DNA of 64,000 nucleotides from Streptomyces rubiginosohelvolus (GCF_014649875.1 NZ_BMTW01000009.1:186001-250000); one strand, 5' to 3'. Shown: positions 53,207 through 62,110, counted from the first letter of the stretch. The notes: generated by a model from the sequence alone, not told the origin. Made by a program: numbers and translations.

Positions 53207-54463
53207 GTGAGTGCTCAGGAAACGCACTTCCAGGGCGCAGAGATCTTGCAGAGCACACGTACTCATGTGCGCTGGACCTTGCAGAAGCTCTCCGCACCAA
53301 TTTCGTTCAGGTGCCATCAATGCAGCAGGGCAACCAAGGACGCGGTGGTCGCCATCAAGACCACGAGTGCGGGCAGGAAACTCGCCCACTGCGCGGACTG
53401 CCACCTTTCTAGACTCACCGACGTGGCCAGTACGCATGAGCCTCATGCCCCGGTCGTCGGCACTGCCTCGGCTCCTGACAGTGCAGAAGGTGCAGCAACC
53501 TCCAGGCTCGACCAGACGGTAGTGATCCGGCAACCGGACCCGGGTCAACCCCATGACGTAGTCGAGACGGCCTCCGAACTGCAGTGGACGTTCGTGATCC
53601 GCCGGCATCACGTGGAGCACGGGCAGTGTCCGCTCCCCTCGCAGGCCGCACGTCGGATCCGGACGGCGAAGGTCGTGCACCTTGACCACGGCCGCGGCTT
53701 CCCGACAGTGTTACTGGATTCGCTCTGCAAGAAGGTCACCAAAGAGCACCTCCGAGGGATCCGGTGGGCGGGCGCGGGACTCATGCCCGGCACGCGGATC
53801 ACGGCCAAACTGGACCGCAGCCGGCTGCGCTTGTCTCTCACCCCGCTGGAACGTCCCGTCTTCATCGGGGGGAAGCGGTTCTCTCACGCGTTCGACCCCC
53901 GGATCATCGCCCGTGAACTCCCGATGAGCCTCGCCCACAGCCCAGCGGGCATCGGTGTCTCGCTCGATGTGCTAGTGCAGGAGACAATCCGCAAACTCGG
54001 CTATCTCGACGAGGCGGGCAGCGCGCTTCTGCCGGTGGAGAACCTGATCCGCGGCGTTCGCAGCCGTGGCATATCCCACCACTACTCGAGCAACGCGATC
54101 CGCGCTTCGGTGAACGGGCTCATCAGCCGCAGCCGCCTCACCTGGGAAACAGGAAGCTGTGCGGCCGACGGCCTTCTTCACTTTCCGGCCCGTCCGGGCG
54201 AGAGAACGGTCCGCCTCGTCTGCTACACGCCCTTCGTACTGCCCAAGCCGAAGAGCCAGCGAGTCGTACACCTGCCGAGCCCCTCTTCACAGCACGGCGT
54301 CGCGGGGCACCTGATGAAGATCGAACACCTGGGCAAGCAGGCCAGCGTTACGGCCCAGGCCGCGTACGCCGAAGCTCATCGCAGCGCCGGCCTCACCGGG
54401 ACTCATCAGCTGCCGAAGGGGCACACCTACGTCAAACCTCACAAGCGCGGAACCCCGACGTAG
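53207..54463 (+). CDS. Zinc-ribbon hypothetical protein of the accessory island
   Basis: 418 residues from GTG 53207, with AAGGGGG six bases upstream. Near the N-terminus FRCHQC and HCADC form two CxxC-type knuckles about 25 residues apart, a probable zinc ribbon. The rest is a mixed alpha/beta protein rich in basic residues, without a known catalytic motif that I can see. It faces the DUF262 gene with only 24 bp between the stops. The intact frame among pseudogenes suggests it is still under selection or arrived recently. A role with the adjacent restriction-like gene is possible but not shown. Confidence 0.7.
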   Translation: MSAQETHFQGAEILQSTRTHVRWTLQKLSAPISFRCHQCSRATKDAVVAIKTTSAGRKLAHCADCHLSRLTDVASTHEPHAPVVGTASAPDSAEGAATSRLDQTVVIRQPDPGQPHDVVETASELQWTFVIRRHHVEHGQCPLPSQAARRIRTAKVVHLDHGRGFPTVLLDSLCKKVTKEHLRGIRWAGAGLMPGTRITAKLDRSRLRLSLTPLERPVFIGGKRFSHAFDPRIIARELPMSLAHSPAGIGVSLDVLVQETIRKLGYLDEAGSALLPVENLIRGVRSRGISHHYSSNAIRASVNGLISRSRLTWETGSCAADGLLHFPARPGERTVRLVCYTPFVLPKPKSQRVVHLPSPSSQHGVAGHLMKIEHLGKQASVTAQAAYAEAHRSAGLTGTHQLPKGHTYVKPHKRGTPT

Positions 54464-54487
54464 GTGGACGAATGGAGGGGCCGTTCA

Positions 54488-56413
54488 CTACCGAATGCTT
54501 TGCAACAACCGTCCTGTAGCAGTTACGGTCCAGAAGTTCCATCCGTTCCGATTCGGATTGACGTGCGGGTTGAGGACGTGAACCACGGCGACCGCCGCCC
54601 CGCTGGGAGTCTCGTACTCGCCTCGTCCCGGACCGGAGGGGATCCTCACAACGCGCGACAGGGGATCGTAGTAGGCGTCGACGCGCTGGCCTTCGTAGAC
54701 CGCGTGGATCGCGACACCGCGCTTCGTGCGAAGTTCTTGGATTTCCGCCCCGACGAGCGTAGGTGCGGTCGGGCCCTCCACGATCAGCTGCTCGTCGGCA
54801 GGCAGTTCGTCGGTGTCCCGGGGGATGACCTGTGCGTCGTAGTGGGGAAGACCGAGCAACTCGTTGAGGACGTTGGCCAGCAGACTCCGGCGTGCGGCCA
54901 GGAAGTCGGGGAAGCGGTCCAGGGACCACAGCTCCGGATCGCCGGGGATCCACTGTTCGGCCAGGCGCTCCGGTGCGATCCCCGCCATGTAGTCGACGGG
55001 CAGCCCAGAGGAGATCATCTTATTCGTCTGACCGGTGACGAAGGCAAGGTTGGCGAGGCTGTTCCATTCCTCCTTCGCGAATGTCCCCTGAACTCGGGCG
55101 CGCGGGAACACGTGATGGAATTCGATCTTGGCGCCGCTGTTCATCGGCTGGTCGCTGATGGCGATGTTGGTCGCCCAGTCCCGCGCCGTGCCCCGCAACG
55201 CGGCGATGTAGAGCAGTTTGAAGAAGGGATGCGTGGAGTACTTCTGCTCCAGATCCCTCGGGTGGAGGGCGCTGTCCCGGGACCGAGTGCCGGAGGCTCG
55301 GCGAATGAGTTCGGCGAACAGGCCGTCTCCCTCACGCGATTTGATAAGCCTTGCCTCCGCGTCGAGTTTACCCTCGACCTGCAGCGAGTAGTGACTAAAC
55401 GCCATCGCCGTGTACACCCAGCGACGCAGTAGCTGAGCCTCCCCCGGACGCAGCTTGCCGTCCCGGTGGTGCAGCAGCAGGGCGGGCAGGATGGTGACGT
55501 TCGGTGACGAGAGGACCTCGGACCGAGGGATCGCGCACTCGCCCTTCAGGAAGTCGATGGCGAAGCGCAGCGCCCTCTCGGTGGCGTGCCAGGCCTCCTT
55601 CAGGGCGGCTTCGTCCATGTCCGCCCCGATGAGCTTGATGTGATGGGCGCCGGTTCCCGCGAGGAGGCTCGTGAGACGCAGGACAGCTTCCCTGTTCAGG
55701 GCGAAGTTGCTGTCCTGCAGCTCCTGGTGGAAGGCGTCCATCGTGTCCAGGCCGTCGGACCACCGCGCCGCGATGGCGCTGTAGACGAGGTCACCCTTGG
55801 ACAGCCTTCGACCGCCCTTGTTCAACCGGGCGAAAAGTTCGGCGACTTCCTCGTAGTCGTCGGACTCGTAGGTGATGACGGCGATCTCCTGCTTGCGGAT
55901 GTCGTGCACCTTCTGCAAGCACTGCATCCATGCGCCGAACTGCGGGGCGGAGTAGTCGATCCCGGCCGCTTTGAGCTCCTCGTGGTACTGCACGTTCTCC
56001 TGCAGCAAGGTGGAAACACGGAAGAGAAGCGGGTCCTTGCTTTGGATCGCGCTCGGGTTGACGAACTCCTCGGTGCGCACATCGAAGCGCAGGTCGATAA
56101 GGCGGCCGTCCGCCTTTGACTCCGGCCGGTACACCCAAGCCAGGGAGGTCAACCGCTGTTGCCCGTCCAGGAGGTAGAGAGGCTGGTGCGCCGACTTGTC
56201 GGCCTGGACGACGGCAGCCGTCTTGAAGGGGACGGTCAGGTTGGTCTTCCACAACAGCAGGGCACCGACGGGATAGCCTCGGTAGAGGGAATCGAAGAGA
56301 TCGCGCACGTCGGGCCTCATCCAGACGAAGTCGCGCTGGATTGAGGGGATGACGACCTTGCCCTGCAGCAGTTCCTCGATTTGAGAAGCGATCTTTTGGT
56401 TTGCCAGCCCCAT
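54488..56413 (-). CDS. DUF262 - HNH - RAMA protein, predicted modification-dependent nuclease or restriction-like defence protein
   Basis: 641 residues from ATG 56413 (GGGGG upstream). Residues about 1-230 are a DUF262 (ParB-like) NTPase domain: IPSIQRDFVW and YLLDGQQRLTSL are its signatures. The middle has an HNH-like (DUF1524) site, IEFHHVFPRA followed by NSLANLAFV and NKMISS. The C-terminal ~80 residues (GVAIHAVYEGQRVDAYYD, then ETPSGAAVAV and NGWNFW) fit a RAMA domain, found in restriction and methylation-linked proteins. DUF262 plus HNH is the GmrSD-type plan, which cuts modified phage DNA. The RAMA tail is an unusual addition that may read modified bases. Confidence 0.85.
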   Translation of the reverse strand: MGLANQKIASQIEELLQGKVVIPSIQRDFVWMRPDVRDLFDSLYRGYPVGALLLWKTNLTVPFKTAAVVQADKSAHQPLYLLDGQQRLTSLAWVYRPESKADGRLIDLRFDVRTEEFVNPSAIQSKDPLLFRVSTLLQENVQYHEELKAAGIDYSAPQFGAWMQCLQKVHDIRKQEIAVITYESDDYEEVAELFARLNKGGRRLSKGDLVYSAIAARWSDGLDTMDAFHQELQDSNFALNREAVLRLTSLLAGTGAHHIKLIGADMDEAALKEAWHATERALRFAIDFLKGECAIPRSEVLSSPNVTILPALLLHHRDGKLRPGEAQLLRRWVYTAMAFSHYSLQVEGKLDAEARLIKSREGDGLFAELIRRASGTRSRDSALHPRDLEQKYSTHPFFKLLYIAALRGTARDWATNIAISDQPMNSGAKIEFHHVFPRARVQGTFAKEEWNSLANLAFVTGQTNKMISSGLPVDYMAGIAPERLAEQWIPGDPELWSLDRFPDFLAARRSLLANVLNELLGLPHYDAQVIPRDTDELPADEQLIVEGPTAPTLVGAEIQELRTKRGVAIHAVYEGQRVDAYYDPLSRVVRIPSGPGRGEYETPSGAAVAVVHVLNPHVNPNRNGWNFWTVTATGRLLQSIR

Positions 56414-56786
56414 GCTGCCCCCAACCTGTGTGTGCTCCGCCGCACACACGCTATCAACTGCCGAGGAGGGCCAACTGCGTCCGAGGGAAACCACCTTCGC
56501 TTGCCAGGGTCGTCGCGTACCCCGCTCGGCCTTGCACGGTTTCAGGCCGCGCGTCCGCGCGGCGGAGATGGGAGAGGCTGAACTCGACGACTTATTCGAG
56601 CAGTGCGTGAGTTGGGGGACGGCGGTGCCGCGTACGAGGAGATCGGTATCTGTGCGCAGTCACATTGACTTGCGAGAAAGGCAAGGACCGCTCGATCGCG
56701 GCCGGGGTCCCCGCAAGCCGGGTGGTCCACGCGGGAGTCGCCCGGCACCGACGACGCAGGCAACCTGGGGGGTACATGCACACCTT
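56414..56786. other. Intergenic stretch without recognisable gene
   Basis: 373 bases between the DUF262 gene start and the second helicase remnant. An open plus-strand frame crosses it but gives a low-complexity Arg/Pro-rich product with no motif until about 56787. The promoter of the DUF262 gene should lie in its left part. Confidence 0.5.
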
Positions 56787-56925
56787 TTAGGGCTCGAATA
56801 CCGCTACACCGCCGTCGTCGGCGTCAACGACCTTGCCCTGCCGAATCCTTCGGCCGCCACCCCGCAGAAGCTCGACCAGCCCGAGCACGAGGCCGCCCTC
56901 GCCGCTGAAGCCGCATGCTGTTCCC
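56787..56925 (+). pseudogene. UvrD-type helicase C-terminal remnant, copy 2
   Basis: The translation reads LGLEYRYTAVVGVNDLALP and PQKLDQPEHEAALAAEA, matching the same helicase region as the remnant at 52786-52986 (LEFRCVAVIGVTEDALP-type), but the following CLLFVACTRAR is lost. It is a short second fragment, about 45 residues. The two remnants are on the same strand and flank the 53207-56413 pair. Confidence 0.6.
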
Positions 56926-57029
56926 CGCCTGATGAGCCCCTGAGCCCCGGCTGCGGGCACGGACTGCTCACCAGGTGCCCGGTTATCGACACCCTGCCGA
57001 CGCGAGAGGGGGTCCTCGGCCCCCCGAAA

Positions 57030-57078
57030 CGTTCACGAATTACCGGTCGAGTCATGTGACTGACCGGTATTTCGAACG
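57030..57078. repeat. Imperfect palindrome, left copy flanking the Pch2-like pseudogene
   Basis: CGTTC (57030-57034) pairs with GAACG (57074-57078), and the inside reads CGAATTACCGGT(C)GAGTCA-TG-TGACT(G)ACCGGTATTTCG, an inverted repeat with a few mismatches. It shares GAATTACCGGT, GAGTCA, TGACT and ACCGGTA with the copy at 57840-57877. Confidence 0.7.
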
Positions 57079-57089
57079 GCGTGGGGCCG

Positions 57090-57526
57090 GTGGCGGTCGC
57101 CCGCTCCGCGGCGTCGCCGGCCGCGACCGACGCGTTGCTCACCGTCTTCGATCTCAACGCCGTCGAGCACCCGCACCTCTTCTTCGTCCGACCAGCAACT
57201 TCACCACCGTCCTCGACGAGGCGTTCCTCTCCCGCTCCGACGCCGCGATCCTCGTCCCGCTTCCCGGGCCGGAGGCACCGCGGAAGATCCTGGCCTCCAC
57301 TCTGATGATGGCCGACGAGTACCCCGGCTTCGGTGAGCTCGCGCGCTCCTCGACGCTGGAGCACATCGCCGAGGCGGCTCTCGGGCTGGACGGCCGCCGT
57401 ACGCGCAAGGTGATCTTCGAAGCCCCGGCTCAGCTGCTGGACACGGTGCTGGACCCCGGCAGCCTCACCGAAGACGATTTGGCCGCCACAGTGCACATCG
57501 CCGTCGCGGAGACGGGTGCCGAAGGT
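57090..57526 (+). pseudogene. Pch2/TRIP13-like AAA+ ATPase, C-terminal remnant with frameshift
   Basis: The C-terminal part of an AAA+ ATPase is seen in two frames: DALLTVFDLNAVEHPHLFF up to about 57190, then, after a one-base frameshift, TSNFTTVLDEAFLSRSDA, LVPLPGPEA, LGLDGRRTRKVIFEA and LTEDDLAATVHIAVAE. TSNF is sensor 1 and DEAFLSR holds the arginine finger. The P-loop and N-terminal half are missing. Pch2-like ATPases disassemble HORMA proteins and occur in bacterial defence loci, but the remnant can no longer act. Confidence 0.7.
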
Positions 57527-57839
57527 GTCTGTGCGGCGCACTGGGCAAGAGGCGCCCTCTCCCCATGCGCAGTGCCAGCGGAGCCTGGGCGGTGGTCTCG
57601 GACCTCGTGGCCCGCGGTGCAGGCGATATCGGCCACCGAGGCGGTCGGGCGAATGCTGATCGCGGCGGGGCACCTGCGGCAGCATTCGATCACCCTGGTG
57701 GCCGGGAAGGTGCACTGCGAGATCACGACAGCCGTCGCGCAGGCATGTCCTGTTTCCACAGGTGAGAGGCGCAGTACCTGGTCCGCCACCGCCTCACCCC
57801 TGGTCGAGCCGATCACAGGATTCGAGGCCCCAGAAACGA
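57527..57839. other. Intergenic stretch in the island without recognisable gene
   Basis: 313 bases after the Pch2-like remnant. The plus-strand frame stays open and includes ATEAVGRMLIAAGHLRQHS, which looks protein-like, but I recognise no family and no good start. It may be a further fragment of a lost gene. Confidence 0.4.
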
Positions 57840-57877
57840 CGAATTACCGGTGAGTCACATGACTCACCGGTAATTCG
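57840..57877. repeat. Perfect 18-bp palindrome, right copy flanking the Pch2-like pseudogene
   Basis: CGAATTACCGGTGAGTCA (57840-57857) is followed by CA and its exact reverse complement TGACTCACCGGTAATTCG (57860-57877). It is a near-copy of the palindrome at 57030-57078 and stands 35 bp from the 3' end of the tRNA-Leu gene. It could be a terminator, a recombination site or the end of a mobile element. Confidence 0.75.
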
Positions 57878-57911
57878 CGAACGCTTCGGAACGATCTCAT
57901 GAACGTTCTGC

Positions 57912-57999
57912 TGGTGTCCGAGGGGGGACTTGAACCCCCACGCCCGATAAAGGGCACTAGCACCTCAAGCTAGCGCGTCTGCCATTCCGCCACCCGGAC
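57912..57999 (-). tRNA. tRNA-Leu, anticodon GAG
   Basis: The minus strand from 57999 folds as a class II (long variable arm) tRNA. The acceptor stem GTCCGGG pairs with CTCGGAC, base 73 is A and CCA is encoded (57912-57914). The anticodon stem is CTAGC/GCTAG with loop TTGAGGT, anticodon GAG, so it reads CUC and CUU Leu codons. The T-arm contains GGTTCAAGTCC. tRNA genes are common integration sites for actinomycete elements, and this one borders the decayed island. Confidence 0.95.
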
Positions 58000-58163
58000 A
58001 AGGTGTCTGTCGTTCGCGGTGTGTTCCCCGCGGCGACATGGAAAACAATACCAGGGGTTCGGCGTGCCCTTCACCCGCATATCCGGTGGTCAGTGCGGTG
58101 CGGCGGGCCGGTGGGCGGTCGGCCTCCCCGGTCCGTGGGGGTCGCGGGGCTACCTTCGCGTTC

Positions 58164-59468
58164 ATGAGTGATCGCGGCTACCGCCGGCCCCGCCCGCTGT
58201 CCCCTCTGCGCGAGCATCTGCGCGACACGTTCTGGTTCGCCCCGACCATGGGGTTCGTCTGCGTGTTCGTGCTGTGGTTCGTCGCCACCGAACTCGACGA
58301 CGCGATCGTCCGGCTGCTCCAGCGGGAGGAGGCGTACGACGAGCTGGGCGACCTCATCGGGTTCTCCCAGGACACGAAGACCGTGGTGACCACCGTCAGC
58401 TCGGCGATGATGACGTTCATCGGTGTCGTCTTCAGCATCTCGCTGGTCGCGGTGCAGATGGCCAGCGGTCAGCTCACCCCCCGCGTGGTGCGGATCTTCG
58501 TCAGGAGCCGGATCAGCAAGCTCACGATGACGGTGTTCCTGGCGACGTTCCTCGTGTCTCTGCTGGTGCTCTCCTCGTACGAGAGCGAGACGGACCCGCG
58601 CCGGGTGGTGTCGGTCCCGCTGGTGCAGAGCCTGCTGATCCTGGTGCTCGTCGGGATGAGTCTGCTGCTCTTCGTCGTCTATGTGAGCGCCACGCTCCGG
58701 CTGATGCAGGTCGGGCCGGTCGTCGACCGGATCGCGCGGGACTCGTTCCGCGTCCTCGGCAGGATGCCGCGGGGGCCGCAGGGGGATGACGAGGTGGGGT
58801 CCGAGACGGCGCGCGTCGTGTACGAGGGGCGCGCCGGGGTGCTGCGGGACGTGAACACGGCGCGGCTGGTCAGGGCCGCGCGGCGGCAGGGTGTGGTGTT
58901 GCGGGTGATCCCCCGGATCGGGGACTTCGTCGTGCCGGGGACGCCGATGCTCGCCGTTCACGGCGGGGCCGTGCCGCCCCGGCTCCGGCTGCGGTACGCC
59001 GTCTCCGTGTCGGTGGAGCGCACGCTGCACCAGGATCTGGCCTTCGGGCTGCGTCAGCTCGCGGACATCGCGCTGCGGGCGCTCTCCACATCCGTGAACG
59101 ATCCGACCACCGCTGTGCAGTGCCTGGACCGGATCGTGCAGTTCCTCGCGGCCGTGGCGCATCTGCCGCTCGGCACCGTCCATCACCGGGACCGGGCCGG
59201 ACGGGTGCGGCTCGTGCAGGACGGTCCGGGCTGGGACGACCTGGTGGATCTCGCCTTCGAGGAGATCCGCTGGTGTCTCGCCGGCAGCCCTCAGGTCTCG
59301 CGGCGGCTCATGGCGGGGCTCGATGATCTGCTGCTGATCGTTCCCGGGGACCGGAGGAAGTCACTGGCCCGACATCGTGAGCTGCTCGTCCAGACCATGG
59401 AGCGGGGCGTTCCGGTGGCCGCCGACCGCGCGTTCGCCCTGCTGCCGGACCGGCAGGGCATCGGGTAA
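58164..59468 (+). CDS. DUF2254 membrane protein
   Basis: 434 residues from ATG 58164. Four membrane helices lie in the N-terminal half (about 25-45, 80-105, 125-145, 155-180), with a conserved QMASGQLTPRVVR between the second and third. The C-terminal half is cytosolic and has IALRALSTSVNDPTTAVQCLDRI, the hallmark of DUF2254. Function unknown; the family is wide in actinobacteria and proteobacteria. It stands alone and ends in a strong terminator. Confidence 0.9.
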   Translation: MSDRGYRRPRPLSPLREHLRDTFWFAPTMGFVCVFVLWFVATELDDAIVRLLQREEAYDELGDLIGFSQDTKTVVTTVSSAMMTFIGVVFSISLVAVQMASGQLTPRVVRIFVRSRISKLTMTVFLATFLVSLLVLSSYESETDPRRVVSVPLVQSLLILVLVGMSLLLFVVYVSATLRLMQVGPVVDRIARDSFRVLGRMPRGPQGDDEVGSETARVVYEGRAGVLRDVNTARLVRAARRQGVVLRVIPRIGDFVVPGTPMLAVHGGAVPPRLRLRYAVSVSVERTLHQDLAFGLRQLADIALRALSTSVNDPTTAVQCLDRIVQFLAAVAHLPLGTVHHRDRAGRVRLVQDGPGWDDLVDLAFEEIRWCLAGSPQVSRRLMAGLDDLLLIVPGDRRKSLARHRELLVQTMERGVPVAADRAFALLPDRQGIG

Positions 59469-59503
59469 TCGGGGAGGGGCGGAGGCACGGGGGGGGGCGG
59501 TGC

Positions 59504-59540
59504 GGCCCGGCCCGCCGGGATCTCTCCGGCGGGCCGGGCC
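59504..59540. terminator. Bidirectional terminator
   Basis: GGCCCGGCCCGCCGG (59504-59518) and its exact reverse complement (59526-59540) flank a 7-base loop GATCTCT. It separates the convergent DUF2254 gene and the TIM-barrel gene. Confidence 0.85.
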
Positions 59541-59547
59541 TCGTGCG

Positions 59548-60636
59548 TCAGTCGCCGCAGCGGCCCTCGCGCAGCGAGTGCAGGTGCTCGCTGGACTTGC
59601 GGGCGAACGCGAGCGACTCGACCGGGTTGTCGTGCTCGGCCTGCCAGTGGTGGTAGGTCCGGCCGTGGTGGGTGCGCTTGGTGACCTTGGACAGGAACGT
59701 CTTGTAGTCGATGTCCCCGTCGCCCACGTCCGACATGCGGTAGCCGTCGCGGGTCGTCTCGTCTCGGACCCCGTCCTTCACGTGGAAGAGGGGGTAGCGG
59801 TTCGGGTACTTCAGGACGTACTTCAGCGGGTCGAGCGGGGCCCGGGTGCCGTCCACGCGCTTGCTGAAGCGGAACTGGGCGCAGTACGCCCAGTAGATGT
59901 CCATCTCCAGAAAGACGAGGTCCGGGTCGGTCTCGGCGAGCAGGACGTCGTAGAGGCGGACGTTCGGCTTGTCGGTCGCGAAGGAGAACTCCTCGGCGTG
60001 GTTGTGCTGGTAGAACTTCATGCCCCGCTTGCGGGCGGCCGCGCCGTACTTGTTGAAGTCGTCGGCCGCGCGCTTCCAGCCGTCCACCGTGGAGCCGTAG
60101 CGGAACGGTCCTGAGGCCGTGCCGATGTGCTTGAGGCCGAGCGCCTGGGCGTCGTCGAGGACCTTCTCCAGGTTCTGGGCGAAGGTGTACGCGCCGGGGT
60201 TGTTGTCGTCGTAGTAGCCGACGTGGCTGCCGATCGGGTTGAGGCCGTGGTCCCGGGCCAGCCTCTTGAGTTGGGCCAGGGTGATGGGGCCGGCGGAGCC
60301 CTGGGTGTAGCCCGCGAGTTCGATCTCGTCGTAGCCGTACTTCTCCAGTTCGGCGAAGACGGGCGCGAAGCCCAGCGTGGAGATCTGGTCGCGGAGGCTG
60401 TAGAGCTGGATGCCGAGGCGGCCGGGGGGCAGGACGGGCTTGCCCTTGCCGTGCCCGTGCCCATGCCCGTGGTCGTGGCCATGGCCGTTGCCGTGCCCGT
60501 GGCCCTGGCCCCGGTCGGCTGCCTGGGCGCTCGCGGTGCCGATGATCGTGGCGGCGGTGGCTCCGGCGGCGACACCGAGGATGTTGCGGCGGCTCAGTCT
60601 GCGGGCGAGTTCGGTGTCCTTGGAGGTGCGGCTCAT
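59548..60636 (-). CDS. Tat-exported sugar-phosphate-isomerase-like TIM-barrel protein with His/Gly-rich linker
   Basis: 362 residues from ATG 60636 (MSRTSKDTELARR); the longer frame to 60708 overlaps the next gene. The Tat signal has SRRNILGVAAGATAAT, cleaved near AQAADR. A 24-residue (GH)n linker (about 45-70; GHGHGNGHGHD and so on) looks able to bind metals. The rest is an AP-endonuclease-2/xylose-isomerase-like TIM barrel (GRLGIQLYSLRDQI, LARDHGLNPIGSH, HNHAEEF, EMDIYWAY, LFHVKDG). The metal ligands Glu/Asp/His are kept. It is beside ebo genes and may act on the same exported compound. Confidence 0.83.
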   Translation of the reverse strand: MSRTSKDTELARRLSRRNILGVAAGATAATIIGTASAQAADRGQGHGHGNGHGHDHGHGHGHGKGKPVLPPGRLGIQLYSLRDQISTLGFAPVFAELEKYGYDEIELAGYTQGSAGPITLAQLKRLARDHGLNPIGSHVGYYDDNNPGAYTFAQNLEKVLDDAQALGLKHIGTASGPFRYGSTVDGWKRAADDFNKYGAAARKRGMKFYQHNHAEEFSFATDKPNVRLYDVLLAETDPDLVFLEMDIYWAYCAQFRFSKRVDGTRAPLDPLKYVLKYPNRYPLFHVKDGVRDETTRDGYRMSDVGDGDIDYKTFLSKVTKRTHHGRTYHHWQAEHDNPVESLAFARKSSEHLHSLREGRCGD

Positions 60637-60691
60637 GTTCGCGTGACTCCCTTGGGTGACGTGGGGTGAGCAGTGCGGTGCCGGGGCGTTG

Positions 60692-62110
60692 TCAGTGCAG
60701 TCCGGCAAGCTGGAGGAGCAGGGACTTCACTTCGGTGGCCCTGACCCGTTCGGTGAACGCGTGGGGGGTGGAGCTGAGGATGAGCGGACCTTCGTCGTCG
60801 CTCTCGGGGAGGCGGCCGTGGCTGCCGCGAATAGGTGAGGGGTCCAGGGGGACGACCGCCATGCGGTAGCGCATGCCGAGCTTCTTGCGGGCGACCGCCG
60901 AGACGGCCTTGACCCGGACGTAGGGGTCCTCGGGGTCCATGAAGAGCTCGACGGGGTCGTAGCCGGGTTTGCGGTGGATCTCGACGAGCTGGGCGAAGTC
61001 GGGGGCGCGCGCGTCGTCGAGCCAGTAGTAGTACGTGAACCACGCGTCCTTCTCCGCGACGGCGACCAGTTCGCCGGAGCGGGGGTGGTCCAGGTGGTGC
61101 TCCTTCTTGCCCTCGTCGTCGAGGAGCTGCTCGATGCCGGGCAGGTCCGCGAGGGCGGCCCGGGTCGCTTCCAGGTCCTCGGGACGGCGTACGTAGATGT
61201 GGGCGAGCTGGTGGTCGGCGACGGCGAAGGCGCGTGAGGCCATCGGGTCCAGGTATTCCATGCCGTCCTGGGTGTGGACCTCCAGCAGGCCCGCCCGGCG
61301 CAGGGCGCGGTTGATGTCGACCGGGCGGTTCACGCGGGTGATGCCGTATTCGGAGAGGGCGACGACCGTGCGGCCCTCGGCCCGGGCGTCCGCCAGCAGC
61401 GGGGCCACCGCCCGGTCGAGCTCGGCGGCGGCCCGGTGCGAGCGGGGATCGTCGGGGCCGAAGCGCTGGAGGTCGTAGTCCAGGTGCGGCAGATAGCAGA
61501 GGGCGAGGTCGGGGGTGCGGGTGGCGATGATGTGGCGGGTGGCGTCGATGATCCACTGGGAGGAGACGAGGTCGGCGCCGGGGCCCCAGAAGTGGAAGAG
61601 GGGGAACGTGCCGAGCTTGTCGGTCAGTTCGTCGTGCAGGGCGGGGGGCCGGGTGTAGCAGTCGGGTTCCTTGCGGCCGTCGGCGTAGTAGACGGGGCGC
61701 GGGGTGACGGTCCAGTCGGTGTCGGCGCCCATCGCGTACCACCAGCAGATGTTGGCGACCGTGTAACCGGGGTGGGCACGGCGGGCGGCGTCCCAGAGTT
61801 TGTCGCCCTCGACGAGTCCGTTGTGCTGGCGCCACAGCAGGACGTCGCCGAGTTCGCGGAAGTACCAGCCGTTGGCGACGATGCCGTGTTCGGCGGGCAT
61901 GGCCCCGGTGAGGAAGGTGGACTGGGCGGCGCAGGTGACGGCCGGCAGCACGGTGGACAGCGGGGCCTGCGCGCCCTGCTCCCCCAGGGCCCGGAGGTTC
62001 GGCATGTGGGCCAGGAGCTGCGGGGTGAGGCCGACGACGTCGAGGACGAGGAGGGGCGTGGGGCCGCCGGTCCCCTGTGCGGTTTCGGTGCCGGGTTCGG
62101 GCGCGCTCAT
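60692..62110 (-). CDS. Alkaline-phosphatase-family (nucleotide pyrophosphatase-like) protein of the ebo cluster
   Basis: 472 residues. The N-terminus has the metal and catalytic-Thr site of the family: LLVLDVVGLT and VTCAAQSTFLTGAMPAEHGIVANGW; later VVALSEYGITRV and VADHQLAHIYV carry further metal ligands. There is no signal peptide. It overlaps the eboE gene by ATGA. In ebo clusters this kind of phosphodiesterase/pyrophosphatase gene often accompanies eboE. Activity on a prenyl or nucleotide phosphate is inferred from the family. Confidence 0.83.
   Translation of the reverse strand: MSAPEPGTETAQGTGGPTPLLVLDVVGLTPQLLAHMPNLRALGEQGAQAPLSTVLPAVTCAAQSTFLTGAMPAEHGIVANGWYFRELGDVLLWRQHNGLVEGDKLWDAARRAHPGYTVANICWWYAMGADTDWTVTPRPVYYADGRKEPDCYTRPPALHDELTDKLGTFPLFHFWGPGADLVSSQWIIDATRHIIATRTPDLALCYLPHLDYDLQRFGPDDPRSHRAAAELDRAVAPLLADARAEGRTVVALSEYGITRVNRPVDINRALRRAGLLEVHTQDGMEYLDPMASRAFAVADHQLAHIYVRRPEDLEATRAALADLPGIEQLLDDEGKKEHHLDHPRSGELVAVAEKDAWFTYYYWLDDARAPDFAQLVEIHRKPGYDPVELFMDPEDPYVRVKAVSAVARKKLGMRYRMAVVPLDPSPIRGSHGRLPESDDEGPLILSSTPHAFTERVRATEVKSLLLQLAGLH

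Noticed and set aside
60430..60530. GH-repeat DNA as a possible CRISPR or satellite array
   Set aside because: The repeats are short, imperfect and in frame, coding the His/Gly linker of the TIM-barrel protein; there are no spacers.
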